Source of the DNA: Pedobacter sp. AJM
GTDB taxonomy: Bacteria > Bacteroidota > Bacteroidia > Sphingobacteriales > Sphingobacteriaceae
Assembly (NCBI RefSeq): GCF_002197755.1
Contig: NZ_NHOT01000002.1
Coordinates: 372,001-436,000, forward strand
DNA length: 64,000 nucleotides
Direction: 5' to 3'
Shown here: positions 44,968 through 54,063 of the stretch, in pieces
How positions within the stretch are numbered: the stretch's first letter is position 1
Layout: every line of letters starts with the position of its first letter
Made by a program: the position numbers and the translations under genes
Notes under the pieces: generated by a model
The model's database searches: none
Seen by the model: the letters and a program-made list of their open reading frames with translations, nothing else
Told to the model about the DNA's origin: nothing

Positions 44968-46431
44968 TCAGCTTTTGAGTTCAGAAATCAATATTTTTGA
45001 TAATGCACTGTCCAGTTTAAGAGAAATATCCCCAGTTTGAAAGTTAACGGTATTTAATGGCAGAAAATTTAGCAAGTGTCTCCTATCAGCTATATCAAAA
45101 GTGTCATACTTTCTAAAAACCCTTACAATTTCTCCGTGATCCAACTTCCTCTGGAAGTCAATATTATTCAGTTTGTCAATATTATCCCCTAATTCTTTTT
45201 TAAGGCAAGAAGTCCTTATCAGGAACTCATTTTTAAATTCGCTATAATCATCGAACTTAAGCATATCATCTACAAACAAATTGCGTGCCTTAGAGAGTGT
45301 ATTCTGATGATGGGCCAACTGCCTTAACAACTCTCTTCTCTCTCTTATATATTCTGCTTTATTTGTCCTTAAATTAGAATCGTCCAAAACAAGATCAAAA
45401 AGTTCTATCGCTCCAGGAGAAAGTAAAAGCTTTTGTAATTCTCTCTCATAATTAAAGTTTAACAACACTGCACTTATTCGATTATTACATCCCTTATAGC
45501 AATGATAATATGGGTATTTACTTTTTGAGCCACGCGAAAAACTGCCTGTAAGCTTTTTATCACACAATGGACATTTTAAAAAACCTCTGAGAAAGAATGT
45601 GGATCTAAGCAGTTCTCTCCTGGTTGAAACCTTTCTCTTTGTATTAATAATATTTTGCACCTCGTAAAAAACAGACGGGGAGACTAATGCATTATGGCTG
45701 CCTTTGACAACCTGCCAATCAGAAGAGTCAAGTTTCACCGGAATTAAACCACAATAAACTGGATTACGAATGAGCTTTGAAAAGTTCGATTTTGAACACA
45801 GCAAACCCTTGTCCAAAGCCATTCTCCAAACATCTGACATCCGATAAATATTTTTGAGCAGCTGATGAAATATCCACTTTATGATGCGTGCTTCGGGTTG
45901 CTTTGGCTCTATACTTTTTTTGCCATCCGAATCGGTTAAATTTACGAAACCTATCGGAGCCTTATTTGGATGCCTACCCATCTGTCTTGCACGGCGCATA
46001 CCATTTGCAGTATTTAGGGCTCGACGGGTATTTTCAGCTTCTGGTACAGAAAGATAAACGGCGAGCATAATCACACTTTCAGGCACATCAAGGTCAATTG
46101 GCTGATCTATTGCTATAGCATATGCATTATTTTTCCTAAGAATGCCAATCATCTCATAGGCATTATGTATGTTTCGGCTAAATCTATCCCATTTAATAAA
46201 TAGAATATTTTTTTCTTCTTTCTTAGGCTTTTTTTTTATAACAGTAACAAGTTTTTTCCATTCTGGCCGATTGAAGTTTTTAGCTGAATAGTCCTCTCGA
46301 TAAATATCTTCCACGATAATATCATTCGACGCACAATACTTCAACAATCTATCTTCTTGGTCGGGCAATGAATAGCCCTTTCTTTTTTGCTCGTCGGTGC
46401 TGACACGGACGTACAGATAAGCTGATTTCAT
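44968..46431 (-). CDS. Large serine recombinase
   Basis: A 487-residue site-specific recombinase. The catalytic serine is residue 11 in YVRVSTDEQKR. The resolvase domain continues with FIKWDRFSRNIHNAY (about residues 75-95, with the arginines of the active site) to about 150. A recombinase domain follows (MRRARQMGRHPNKAPIGFVN), then a zinc ribbon (CPLCDKKLTGSF and CYKGCN) and a coiled-coil helix before the C-terminus. Enzymes of this layout integrate or excise genetic elements or phages with short cores. It is the only recombinase in the accessory region. Confidence 0.93.
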   Translation of the reverse strand: MKSAYLYVRVSTDEQKRKGYSLPDQEDRLLKYCASNDIIVEDIYREDYSAKNFNRPEWKKLVTVIKKKPKKEEKNILFIKWDRFSRNIHNAYEMIGILRKNNAYAIAIDQPIDLDVPESVIMLAVYLSVPEAENTRRALNTANGMRRARQMGRHPNKAPIGFVNLTDSDGKKSIEPKQPEARIIKWIFHQLLKNIYRMSDVWRMALDKGLLCSKSNFSKLIRNPVYCGLIPVKLDSSDWQVVKGSHNALVSPSVFYEVQNIINTKRKVSTRRELLRSTFFLRGFLKCPLCDKKLTGSFSRGSKSKYPYYHCYKGCNNRISAVLLNFNYERELQKLLLSPGAIELFDLVLDDSNLRTNKAEYIRERRELLRQLAHHQNTLSKARNLFVDDMLKFDDYSEFKNEFLIRTSCLKKELGDNIDKLNNIDFQRKLDHGEIVRVFRKYDTFDIADRRHLLNFLPLNTVNFQTGDISLKLDSALSKILISELKS

Positions 46432-46800
46432 AGATTTAACTATTTAAATTTCAGTATCTAACGAAAAAGATCGATTGGGGGTATTCAAAAATCGCAAAAC
46501 ATCAATGCTTTATGCAGGTGTAAATCTTCGATGAATTAATTAGTTATATCAGTTGTTTTTTCAAGACTTCTGAGATTATGCACGAAATAAAAATTATAGC
46601 ATTAGGTTGCCGTACTGAATTTATTGACAACATACATTCTAAAAACTTAACCTTGTCAGCAATAGTTCTGCTTTTGTTTGGTTTGCATAGTTTTCATCAA
46701 GCATACATAGTACTTTTAGACTCATCCTCACTCTTGGTGATCGGCTAATATTCACAAAACTTCAAACCGTCCGTAAATGAATAACGTCTAAACGTTTTGT
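46432..46800. other. AT-rich region upstream of the recombinase
   Basis: No gene or clear promoter is recognised in this stretch, which would be expected to hold the recombinase promoter and attachment site. No TAnnTTTG box was found at a useful distance on the minus strand. Confidence 0.35.
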
Positions 46801-46959
46801 TTGCGTATTCAGCCGGGTGGAGCTCCGGATTCCAATTGGTACTACAAAGAGGCGTATCCCTATGGCTAGAAACTGCTAAAACGGCTTGAGATTTATAAAT
46901 GGAGAACTGGTGTTTTCAGTATTGAAGTCACAGGCAAAAACTACCCCTGGAGAATCTAA
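46801..46959 (+). pseudogene. Degraded 3' end of an unknown gene
   Basis: One frame reads GGAPDSNWYYKEAYPYG, a stop (46867-46869), then KLLKRLEIYKWRTGVFSIEV and TGKNYPWRI before a second stop at 46957. The flow of residues across the internal stop looks like one protein tail. I cannot name the family. Confidence 0.35.
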
Positions 46960-47060
46960 TTATTAAAGTCGGTGCGGCCGTTTTGCTCCGAAATAAGCCT
47001 GACCGTTCTAAGATTAACCCAGAGTAGCTTTTGTTGAAGATATTTATTTAAAGATTGGTT

Positions 47061-47807
47061 TTATTTCAGTGCATATCCGATGTACCCGCCATCAGCCAAT
47101 AGCTCAGCGCCTGTAATAAAACTTGCATCCTGAGAAGCTAGAAATAAAACGGCTTTGGCAATTTCCGAAGGTTTACCCATTCTTTGCAGGGCTGTTGTTG
47201 AAGCAAACTGTTTTTTTACGGTCTCATCTGGCACAGCCTTGTCGAAACCTTCCGTCTGTGTGGGACCAGGACTGATCATGTTTACCCTGATGTTTCTTCC
47301 GGCAAGTTCATTTGCTGCAATTTGGGCAATCTTGTTGAGGGCTCCTTTGGTTGCGGAATAGACACTACCGTACATTTGGGCGGCGGTTGCCACCGTAGAT
47401 GAATTGAAGACTACTGCACCACCGTCATTCATATATGGAAGCAGTTTCTGTAAGGTGAAATAAGGTCCTTTTACGTTTGTATTGAACTGTGCGTCGAAAT
47501 CGGCTTCAGTAGCCTCTGCAATGGGTGCAAAAGTAGCTATTCCTGCATTTAAGAATACTACGTCTAATTTTTGACCGCTTTCTGCTATAGCTGTGGCCAA
47601 AGTTTCAATGCCAGCGAGGTTTGAGGTATCTGATTTAACGGTCTTAAGGTGATCGCTTTTGAGTAAAGCGGCGGCTTTGTCGAGGTTTTCGATGTTTCTT
47701 CCTGTAATCCATACATTTGCGCCCGCTTCGATGAAGGCAGTTGCGGTTGCAAATCCTATTCCTGTTGTTCCTCCGGTAATTACTATGTTTTTTCCTGTAA
47801 AATTCAT
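47061..47807 (-). CDS. SDR family oxidoreductase
   Basis: A 248-residue short-chain dehydrogenase/reductase. The nucleotide loop GGTTGIG lies at residues 11-17, followed by NAG in FLNAGIATF. The catalytic residues are a serine in VFNSSTVA and the Y-x3-K of YSATKGAL; VNMISPGPTQTEGF is the PG motif. The classical type binds NAD(P)H, and the substrate is unknown. ATG 47807 is preferred to one at 47834. It is divergent from the HxlR regulator, the usual arrangement for an HxlR-controlled reductase. Confidence 0.95.
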   Translation of the reverse strand: MNFTGKNIVITGGTTGIGFATATAFIEAGANVWITGRNIENLDKAAALLKSDHLKTVKSDTSNLAGIETLATAIAESGQKLDVVFLNAGIATFAPIAEATEADFDAQFNTNVKGPYFTLQKLLPYMNDGGAVVFNSSTVATAAQMYGSVYSATKGALNKIAQIAANELAGRNIRVNMISPGPTQTEGFDKAVPDETVKKQFASTTALQRMGKPSEIAKAVLFLASQDASFITGAELLADGGYIGYALK

Positions 47808-47831
47808 TTTTAATAGATTTAATTTATGATG

Positions 47832-47839
47832 CAAATTTA
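47832..47839 (-). promoter_or_regulatory. Candidate -7 box for the SDR gene
   Basis: TAAATTTG on the minus strand, 25 bases before the SDR start, fits TAnnTTTG. The GTAAC repeats lie just upstream. Confidence 0.5.
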
Positions 47840-47859
47840 GAATAGCTTTATATATTATT

Positions 47860-47907
47860 GTAACTTTGTAACTAAAAGTAACAGTAACATTTGGGTAACT
47901 AGGTAAC
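47860..47907. promoter_or_regulatory. Cluster of six GTAAC repeats, probable HxlR operator
   Basis: GTAAC occurs at 47860, 47868, 47878, 47884, 47895 and 47903, six times in 48 bases, between the SDR and HxlR starts. It overlaps the HxlR promoter. Direct repeats at 6-11 base steps are a good candidate for cooperative regulator binding. Confidence 0.6.
47861..47868 (+). promoter_or_regulatory. Candidate -7 box for the HxlR gene
   Basis: TAACTTTG fits TAnnTTTG, 44 bases before the start. It overlaps the first two GTAAC repeats, so autorepression is expected. Confidence 0.5.
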
Positions 47908-47912
47908 TAATT

Positions 47913-48272
47913 ATGGAAAATATTTGTTGTCCGGCGGATAATGAGCACAATAAAAAACAGATCCTGGCTGTCCATGATGCTATGGATGTATTAAGTGGAA
48001 AATGGAAAATATCTATAATTTCCTCTGTCTGTTATTTCAACCAACGTAGATTTTCGGACATTTTAAATGACGTGAGTGGCATTTCCAACAAGATGCTAAG
48101 TAAGGAACTTAAGGATCTTGAAGTAAATAAATTGATTAAAAGAACTGTTTTAAGTACCCAACCGGTAACCGTTTTGTATCAACTTACCGAATATGGACTT
48201 ACTTTAAAAACTATCATAGATAATCTTGCCGATTGGGGCAGGCAGCACCGGAAAGAAATCACGGGCAAATAA
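47913..48272 (+). CDS. HxlR family transcriptional regulator
   Basis: A 119-residue winged helix-turn-helix protein. VLSGKWKISIISSVCYFNQR opens the HxlR domain, ISNKMLSKELKDLEVNKLIK is the recognition part, and YQLTEYGLTLKTIIDNLADWG is the C-terminal dimer helix. Two adjacent cysteines at residues 5-6 (ENICCPAD) could be redox sensors, as in YodB/HypR-type members that respond to quinones or aldehydes. It is divergent from the SDR gene and shares its operator region. The ABM monooxygenase gene lies 299 bases downstream. Confidence 0.94.
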   Translation: MENICCPADNEHNKKQILAVHDAMDVLSGKWKISIISSVCYFNQRRFSDILNDVSGISNKMLSKELKDLEVNKLIKRTVLSTQPVTVLYQLTEYGLTLKTIIDNLADWGRQHRKEITGK

Positions 48273-48571
48273 AGTATGATCATGTTGCTTTTCTTTTAGC
48301 TGGTTGTAGGCTTCTGGGCAAGAATGTCCGGTTTGGCGCGGGGATATGTGGCCGCTTTTGGGAGCATCTCATCTCTGCTTGGGTATCTGGTGTGAAATTA
48401 AATGTTTATTTTCTTTAAAGGTTTAACCCTTTCAGCTTTCCTAGGGCACTTTATTATTTTAATCTTTAATAATCTGATTATTTGGTAGTTAATATTATAA
48501 CGTGGCACTATTCGTGGGGCTTTCTTGGCGGTGGAATTTTTGCCGCCGATAATCCTTAAATTATAAACGAA
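48273..48571. other. Intergenic leader before the monooxygenase gene
   Basis: No gene. A small GGCGG/CCGCC hairpin (48527-48547) lies 24 bases before the next start and could affect its translation; otherwise nothing is recognised. Confidence 0.35.
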
Positions 48572-48865
48572 ATGGAAAAATTAGCATTACTGGCCCGCCT
48601 GGAGGCCAAAGCTGGTAAAGAGCAACAAGTTGCAGATTTTATCAAAAGTGCCCTGCCTTTGGCCGAAGCTGAACCCGGAACTATCCGTTGGTATGCGCTG
48701 CAGATCTCGCCGTCTACCTTCGGTATATTCGATACCTTTGCGGATGAAGCTGGGCGGGATGCTCATCTGGGTGGAGAAATTGCCAAGGCTTTGATGGCCC
48801 ATGCGGATGAACTGCTGGCTACGCCGCCGGTAATCGAAAAGGTTGCCTTGCTGGCAGTTAAATAA
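48572..48865 (+). CDS. Small antibiotic-biosynthesis-monooxygenase (ABM) domain protein
   Basis: A 97-residue ferredoxin-like protein. KLALLARLEAKAGKEQQVAD opens the fold, EPGTIRWYALQISPSTFGIF is the central hairpin and the chain ends with a helix and strand. Small ABM proteins (YgiN-like) act as quinol monooxygenases or bind quinones without cofactor. An HxlR regulator and an SDR nearby are a frequent set around quinone or aldehyde stress. The activity itself is not proven from sequence. Confidence 0.85.
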   Translation: MEKLALLARLEAKAGKEQQVADFIKSALPLAEAEPGTIRWYALQISPSTFGIFDTFADEAGRDAHLGGEIAKALMAHADELLATPPVIEKVALLAVK

Positions 48866-48883
48866 GTGAAAAATAAAAAGGCT

Positions 48884-48913
48884 AGATCCCCTATGGATAA
48901 CATCAGGGGATCT
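48884..48913 (+). terminator. Hairpin after the ABM gene
   Basis: AGATCCCC and GGGGATCT pair around a 14-base loop. There is no T tract after it, so termination is weak or the stem has another role. Confidence 0.4.
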
Positions 48914-48998
48914 TGTCTCAGTTAAATTTATGTTTACGTTTCTGCCCTTAGATGAAATCGAAAAAAACTAGCATCCCCTTTGCTTTGTTTAACAAGAT

Positions 48999-51542
48999 AT
49001 GCCTTCACAAAAAAAATTACCCAGCATCGTTATCAGAGGTGCCAGGGAACATAACCTAAAGAATATCGATTTGGAAATACCAAGGGACCAGTTGGTAGTA
49101 TTCACCGGAGTCTCTGGATCTGGAAAATCTTCGCTAGCCTTTGGTACCCTCTACGCAGAGGCACAGCGCAGGTATCTGGAATCCGTATCTCCTTATGCGA
49201 GGCGGCTATTTAATCAGATGTCGATCCCTGAGGTAGACAGCATCACCGGACTTCCACCGGCGGTTGCGCTGCAGCAGCAGCGCGGAGGAGCCTCGACGCG
49301 CTCTACAGTGGGGAGCGTGACGACCCTTTCCAACTTGCTGCGAATGCTCTATTCCAGGGCAGGGGATTATCCAGGCGGACAGGGTATCATCTATGCAGAA
49401 GGCTTTTCGCCCAATACACCGGAAGGTGCTTGTGGGCACTGCCATGGACTGGGTAAAGTATATGAGGTGAGCGAAAGGAGCATGGTTCCCGACGAAACAA
49501 AAACTATCCGCGAGCGCGCGGTTGCCAGTTGGCCCACTGCGTGGCAGGGCCAGAACCTGCGGGATATCTTAACCTCTATGGGTATTGATGTTGACATTCC
49601 CTGGAAACAGCTTTCTAAAAAAAACCGTGACTTTATCTTGTATACTGAAGAATCGCCTTCGGTTCCTGTCTACCCAGGGTATACCCTGCAAGAGGTGAAA
49701 AGGGCAATCATGGCAAAAAAACAGTTCGATTATATGGGTACCTTTATTGGCGCACGGCGGTATGTACTGCAGACCTTTGCGACCAGTCAGAGCCAGTTGA
49801 TGAAAAAACGCGCGCTTTCGTTTATGACCGGAAGGGAATGCCCGGTCTGCGGGGGAAAGAGGCTGAAAAAACAGGCGCTTTCGGTAAAATTCGAGGGATT
49901 GGATATTGCCCAGATGAGCCGACAACCGCTCCAGGTGCTGCAAGATCTTTTCGGTCCTTATGCACGGCAATCAACGAAGGGGGATAATTCAAATAGGCAT
50001 CACCTGGAAAAACAACTGGTTACCCAGCGGATCGCAGCTGACCTATATTCACGCATAGCGGTGATGCTGGAACTAGGTCTGGGTTATCTCAGTCTGGAAC
50101 GGAGTACGCCGACGCTGTCTCCGGGAGAGCTGCAGCGGCTTAGGCTTGCTACGCAGGTACACTCTAATCTTTTCGGGGTTGTCTACGTATTGGACGAACC
50201 ATCAGCAGGACTACATCCTGCGGATACCCGGGCGCTCCTCAATATCCTTGACCGGCTAAAACAGGATGGCAACTCGATCTTTGTTGTCGAGCATGAGATT
50301 GAGGTCATCCGCCATGCCGACTGGATCGTGGACATTGGTCCCGGTGCGGGCGAAAATGGTGGCAGGGTGATCTATAACGGCCCGGCGGCAAAGATCAAGG
50401 ACTGCAAAGCGTCCATCACGGCGGGTTATCTCTATCCTAAAACACCATCTGCTAAAGCCAATGCACAGGCAGAAAGGAAACCGGAACAGTGGCTGGAACT
50501 AGAAGGGGTACACAAGAATAACCTAAAGGATTTAGATGTTGCCATCCCGATTGGGATAATGACCAGCGTAACGGGCATTTCGGGATCGGGTAAGAGTAGT
50601 CTGATCTCCCAGGTTTTGGTTGAACTGGTGGGGGCTGCGCTGGGGCAAAAGCCAGAAGCAGCTGAAGCGGAAAGCGGAACGGACCTTTTGGAGCAGCAGC
50701 CTGAAGACATGGTAAAGGGCGCGATTGCCGGAGGGCTCAAGGGGATCCGCCGTTTGGTGGTGGTAGACCAGAAACCCATCGGCCGAACGCCGAGGAGCAA
50801 TCTGGCCACTTATACAGGTCTTTTCGATCCGGTGAGGAAGCTGTTCGCCAGCACGCCTGGGGCCAGGAAAAAGCGCTATGATGCCGGGCAGTTCTCTTTT
50901 AACGTGGCCAAGGGAAGGTGCGCCAACTGCCAGGGCGAAGGACAGGTAATGGTAGAGCTCCTGTTCCTGCCCAGCGTGTATACCCCCTGCCCTGTCTGCA
51001 TGGGAACACGCTACAACGCGGATACCCTGAAGATCTTCTATAAGGATAAAAATATTGCCGATGTGCTGCAGCTCACCGTGGATGAGGCCGCCGATTTCTT
51101 TGATGAAGAACCTGGCATTTCAAGGGCGCTTGAAACGGTAAGGGAGGTCGGCCTTGGCTACCTTAGGCTTGGGCAATCTGCCACAGAACTCTCTGGGGGC
51201 GAGGCGCAGCGGATTAAACTGGCCACTGAACTCCAGCGCGCGCAGAACGGAAGCACGCTTTATATCCTCGATGAGCCAACGACGGGCCTTCACCCGAGCG
51301 ATGTTGAGCGGCTGATGGCCCAACTTAATCGCCTGGTTGATGCCGGCAATACGGTTGTGCTGGTAGAGCACGATATGCACGTGGTGGCAGGAAGCGATCA
51401 TATCATCGATATCGGCCCGGGCGCGGGATCCCAGGGAGGAAAGATTGTAGCAACCGGGAGCCCTGCCGAGGTAAGCAGAAATGCTACAAGCCGAACTGCC
51501 CCCTATCTGAAAGCCTATCTTTCGGGGAAAATTTGCCCCTAG
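48999..51542 (+). CDS. UvrA2-like ABC ATPase (UvrA paralogue without the UvrB-binding domain)
   Basis: An 847-residue UvrA paralogue. Both ATP sites are complete: [12 protein letters not shown] near residue 40, [11 protein letters not shown] near residue 525, and signatures LSPGEL and LSGGEAQ. Zinc motifs CGHCHGLG, CPVCGGKR, CANCQGEGQV and CPVCMGTR are kept. After RMLYSRAG the chain goes straight to FSPNTPEGACGHC, skipping over 100 residues that bind UvrB in the uvrA at 3092. It has a linker rich in Glu and Ala near 555. Such UvrA2 proteins are linked to drug tolerance rather than normal repair. The gene is visibly GC-richer than its neighbours, a sign of transfer. Confidence 0.9.
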   Translation: MPSQKKLPSIVIRGAREHNLKNIDLEIPRDQLVVFTGVSGSGKSSLAFGTLYAEAQRRYLESVSPYARRLFNQMSIPEVDSITGLPPAVALQQQRGGASTRSTVGSVTTLSNLLRMLYSRAGDYPGGQGIIYAEGFSPNTPEGACGHCHGLGKVYEVSERSMVPDETKTIRERAVASWPTAWQGQNLRDILTSMGIDVDIPWKQLSKKNRDFILYTEESPSVPVYPGYTLQEVKRAIMAKKQFDYMGTFIGARRYVLQTFATSQSQLMKKRALSFMTGRECPVCGGKRLKKQALSVKFEGLDIAQMSRQPLQVLQDLFGPYARQSTKGDNSNRHHLEKQLVTQRIAADLYSRIAVMLELGLGYLSLERSTPTLSPGELQRLRLATQVHSNLFGVVYVLDEPSAGLHPADTRALLNILDRLKQDGNSIFVVEHEIEVIRHADWIVDIGPGAGENGGRVIYNGPAAKIKDCKASITAGYLYPKTPSAKANAQAERKPEQWLELEGVHKNNLKDLDVAIPIGIMTSVTGISGSGKSSLISQVLVELVGAALGQKPEAAEAESGTDLLEQQPEDMVKGAIAGGLKGIRRLVVVDQKPIGRTPRSNLATYTGLFDPVRKLFASTPGARKKRYDAGQFSFNVAKGRCANCQGEGQVMVELLFLPSVYTPCPVCMGTRYNADTLKIFYKDKNIADVLQLTVDEAADFFDEEPGISRALETVREVGLGYLRLGQSATELSGGEAQRIKLATELQRAQNGSTLYILDEPTTGLHPSDVERLMAQLNRLVDAGNTVVLVEHDMHVVAGSDHIIDIGPGAGSQGGKIVATGSPAEVSRNATSRTAPYLKAYLSGKICP

Positions 51543-52358
51543 CGACCTGGGCATGCAGTTTGATTGCTTATTTTGGAGTCTAGCCTTGTTTATGCGGAAA
51601 TACGCAAGCAAGCTTATCTCTGCTGGCTGAGGATGGATTTAGACTATAGACAGCTATTGCGGGGAAAGGTAAATTTTAGCAGTGGGCTTGGAAGGGCATT
51701 TTTTTAGCCAAGACTGAGCTGGGACAAAGTTGGATGCGTTTAGTAAAGCTAGGCAATTTAGCCCTGGTTACTATTTATGGGTTTGATGATATGCACTGAG
51801 AGGGAACTCTGATCCCCAATTGTCAAATGCTTGTTGGATATCATGATAATTCACCCAGGTTTTTTATCTTGACTATACCTAAAATCATCCTTTCTAAGGA
51901 AAAACGTTACCAAAGAGTGGGGATTTCGCTAAAACTGTGCAGTGATTCTCATTCCAAACTGTACACCCCGTTTTTACCATCTGGTTTTGATGGTATCCCA
52001 AAGACTGACCCAAATATATTCAATCCGGCCAATCTGACTTGGTCATTTTTCAAACAGTATTCGTAATTGTTGGTCCACTGACACTCCTCCTGATTCCTTA
52101 GAAGGTAATATTCAGCCTCTAAAAGGACATTTTAGACTTGGACTAACAGAAAATTACCGTCGATAAAAAATACTCCAACAAAAGATTTATAAGTTTCGTT
52201 TTTAAGGTCTTTAGCGCATCGACAATTTAATTTCTCCATGCAAAACAATCAATGAGTCCGGTCGGACTTCCGGAAAGCTTAAAACCGCTTAAAATGAGCT
52301 GGGTGGCCATTTTTAAGCGAAATAGAGTGAACAATACAGACCGAAAAAGCTGGCCACT
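51543..52358. other. Gene-free region with two hairpins
   Basis: No convincing gene. At 52256-52267 is the palindrome GTCCG-GT-CGGAC. At 52286-52319 CGCTTAAAAT and ATTTTTAAGCG form a hairpin with one bulged base and a 13-base loop, 40 bases before the next start. The rest shows no structure I can read. Confidence 0.4.
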
Positions 52359-52724
52359 ATGCGCGAAAACAGGTGGATACTAATGCCGAGATCCCCAGAT
52401 TATAGAGTAAAGAGGTATTTTCCTGCAGAAAAATTGGATTCTTATAAAAGCTACTATCAGCGCTACTATGCAGAACATAATGAGCACATTCAATTTATTA
52501 TAGAGTTGTTTCGGGAAAAAAAAACCGATGAAACTGAACTTGCAGCAACTGTTTTGGCATGCAGTATTGAGCTAACCAAAAACAATAGCCTTGATAAGAC
52601 TAATCTTTTGAAAACTTTTTATGAATGGCATGACAAGAAAAAACGTTTCACCCAAAGCCAAATTTTTAGATCCTTTGAGTTCCTAAAAGCAAATAACCTA
52701 TTATCGGCAAATTTTACGTTATAG
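52359..52724 (+). CDS. Hypothetical soluble protein
   Basis: A 121-residue charged, mostly helical protein (or 113 if ATG 52383 is used). RVKRYFPAEKLDSYKSYYQR and TNLLKTFYEWHDKKKRFTQS have the composition of a real protein. No family or motif is recognised. It is alone, upstream of a gene remnant and downstream of hairpin-containing DNA, so it is likely a passenger of the element. Confidence 0.5.
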   Translation: MRENRWILMPRSPDYRVKRYFPAEKLDSYKSYYQRYYAEHNEHIQFIIELFREKKTDETELAATVLACSIELTKNNSLDKTNLLKTFYEWHDKKKRFTQSQIFRSFEFLKANNLLSANFTL

Positions 52725-52889
52725 TTATTTTAGGATTACAGCAATGTGCTTTTAAGCAAAATCTAACTTTTTTTGGCGAATTTAATCAACAGGAAATAAA
52801 TAAGAAATCACACCTATGGTTCGTTAGAACAGACAATTTCTTTTCGAATCCAGATACCATTGTTGCCAATTTTGCACCTAATACAAATT

Positions 52890-53006
52890 TTACGATAATT
52901 TCTTTTTCCTATACTGTCCCTCCATCTTGTTATTGACCACTTTTTCAAAATTTACTATGGCCTCACAATGTTCATAAAAGTTCGATTTTCCGCCGATTGA
53001 CTCTAC
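52890..53006 (-). pseudogene. 3' remnant of an unknown gene, repeat copy B
   Basis: Minus-strand frame of about 38 residues, SIGGKSNFYEHCEAIVNFEK then VVNNKMEGQYRKKKLS and a stop. It matches copy A at 44493-44608. It is again cut at its upstream end and again lies beside a plus-strand terminator. Confidence 0.6.
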
Positions 53007-53011
53007 TTATT

Positions 53012-53041
53012 AAAAGCTCATCGAAAGATGGGCTTTTTTTG
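53012..53041 (+). terminator. Rho-independent terminator next to repeat copy B
   Basis: AAAAGCTCATC and GATGGGCTTTT close on a GAAA tetraloop, with one G-U pair, and run into a T tract. The same arrangement as at repeat copy A. Confidence 0.85.
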
Positions 53042-53258
53042 TTTAAAGGGTTATTGAGTGTGATTTCGCAGATAATACTACAAGTAATCGCTTATCCAAA
53101 TATAACTTTCAAACACTAAAATATCAAGCTCCAACAATCGAAATCTTGATTCTTTTGGCGCGTTAGTTGGCGCATGCCAAATGAATATTAGAATAACTTC
53201 AATATCTTTAAGGCGGAGTAGCAATAAAGCTATTACGCTAAATTTTGACAATAAATAA

Positions 53259-53519
53259 ATGGAAGTAAAAGAGATTAGATTTGATGATGGCTCATTGGTT
53301 TTTTATGATGAGACTGGACATGATATATACTTTATTCGTGAGGATTTATTAGATGAAGTAATGGATGATGGAGATTCCGAATGGATTAACCAATTATCTA
53401 GTAAGAGTTGGGCAACTAAAGCGATACTGCAACAAGTTGCTGATATTATAACTGAGAAGTTTCCAGATAATAAGATTAATTGGGGAACAACTAATAAATT
53501 GATACAAACACAAGAGTAA
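53259..53519 (+). CDS. Small acidic hypothetical protein
   Basis: An 86-residue protein, strongly acidic (FDDGSLVFYDETGHD, DEVMDDGDSEW), with a helix near the C-terminus. ATG start, and a strong terminator follows seven bases after the stop. No family is recognised. Length, composition and flanking terminator make it likely real. Confidence 0.6.
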   Translation: MEVKEIRFDDGSLVFYDETGHDIYFIREDLLDEVMDDGDSEWINQLSSKSWATKAILQQVADIITEKFPDNKINWGTTNKLIQTQE

Positions 53520-53524
53520 ACACG

Positions 53525-53549
53525 AAAGCCCACGTGAGTGGGCTTTGTT
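53525..53549 (+). terminator. Terminator of the small acidic protein gene
   Basis: AAAGCCCAC and GTGGGCTTT around GTGA, then GTTATT. A clean nine-base-pair stem. Confidence 0.8.
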
Positions 53550-53666
53550 ATTCTAAAACGTATTGAAAGTAAATTAATTAATCTGCTTGCATTAAGCTAA
53601 TTATTGGTTTAAATGCGATAACATCAGATTTGGGTGCTCGCTTGTTTCCAATTGAAGTAGTGGTTA

Positions 53667-54063
53667 CTACATCATAAATATAGTAAAGAAATCATCTTCA
53701 CAGTAACGTTTTAACCTTCCAACGTGAGTTGGCATATTTAAACCTCTACGTATGTCTCCAATAATTTTAATAATATCGTCCGAAGTATATTCTACATCAA
53801 TCTCAAAAAGCTTGATTTATAGCATTATGATAAACTCTACCTTGAGAGTCTGCATTAGCAACTATGCTCAGTTTTTCATTTAATTGAGTCCAACTATTTT
53901 GGCCACGAGGTTTAATATTCTTTACTATATTGATTACAGTAGCTTCATCTTCAAATATTGAAGATAGGTAATTAAACCTTGTTTTTTGTCCGAATGATAA
54001 CTCACTCAAGAACTTGCTCACGGTAGTTGCTGAACTACCTGTTGATAAAATGCGCTTTGCCAT
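53667..54063 (-). pseudogene. Hypothetical protein gene with a one-base frameshift
   Basis: The first frame gives 86 residues (MAKRILSTGSSATTVSKFLS, NSWTQLNEKLSIVANADSQG) and stops at 53803. The same message in the next frame continues FEIDVEYTSDDIIKIIGDIR and THVGRLKRYCEDDF to a stop at 53667. A run of five A on the plus strand (53805-53809) is the joint; removing one gives NQAFEIDVEY. The complete product would be about 131 residues. No family is recognised. Confidence 0.6.

Noticed and set aside
51827..52066. A 79-codon frame after the UvrA2 gene.
   Set aside because: No start context, no neighbours, no conserved-looking segments; likely chance in AT-rich DNA.
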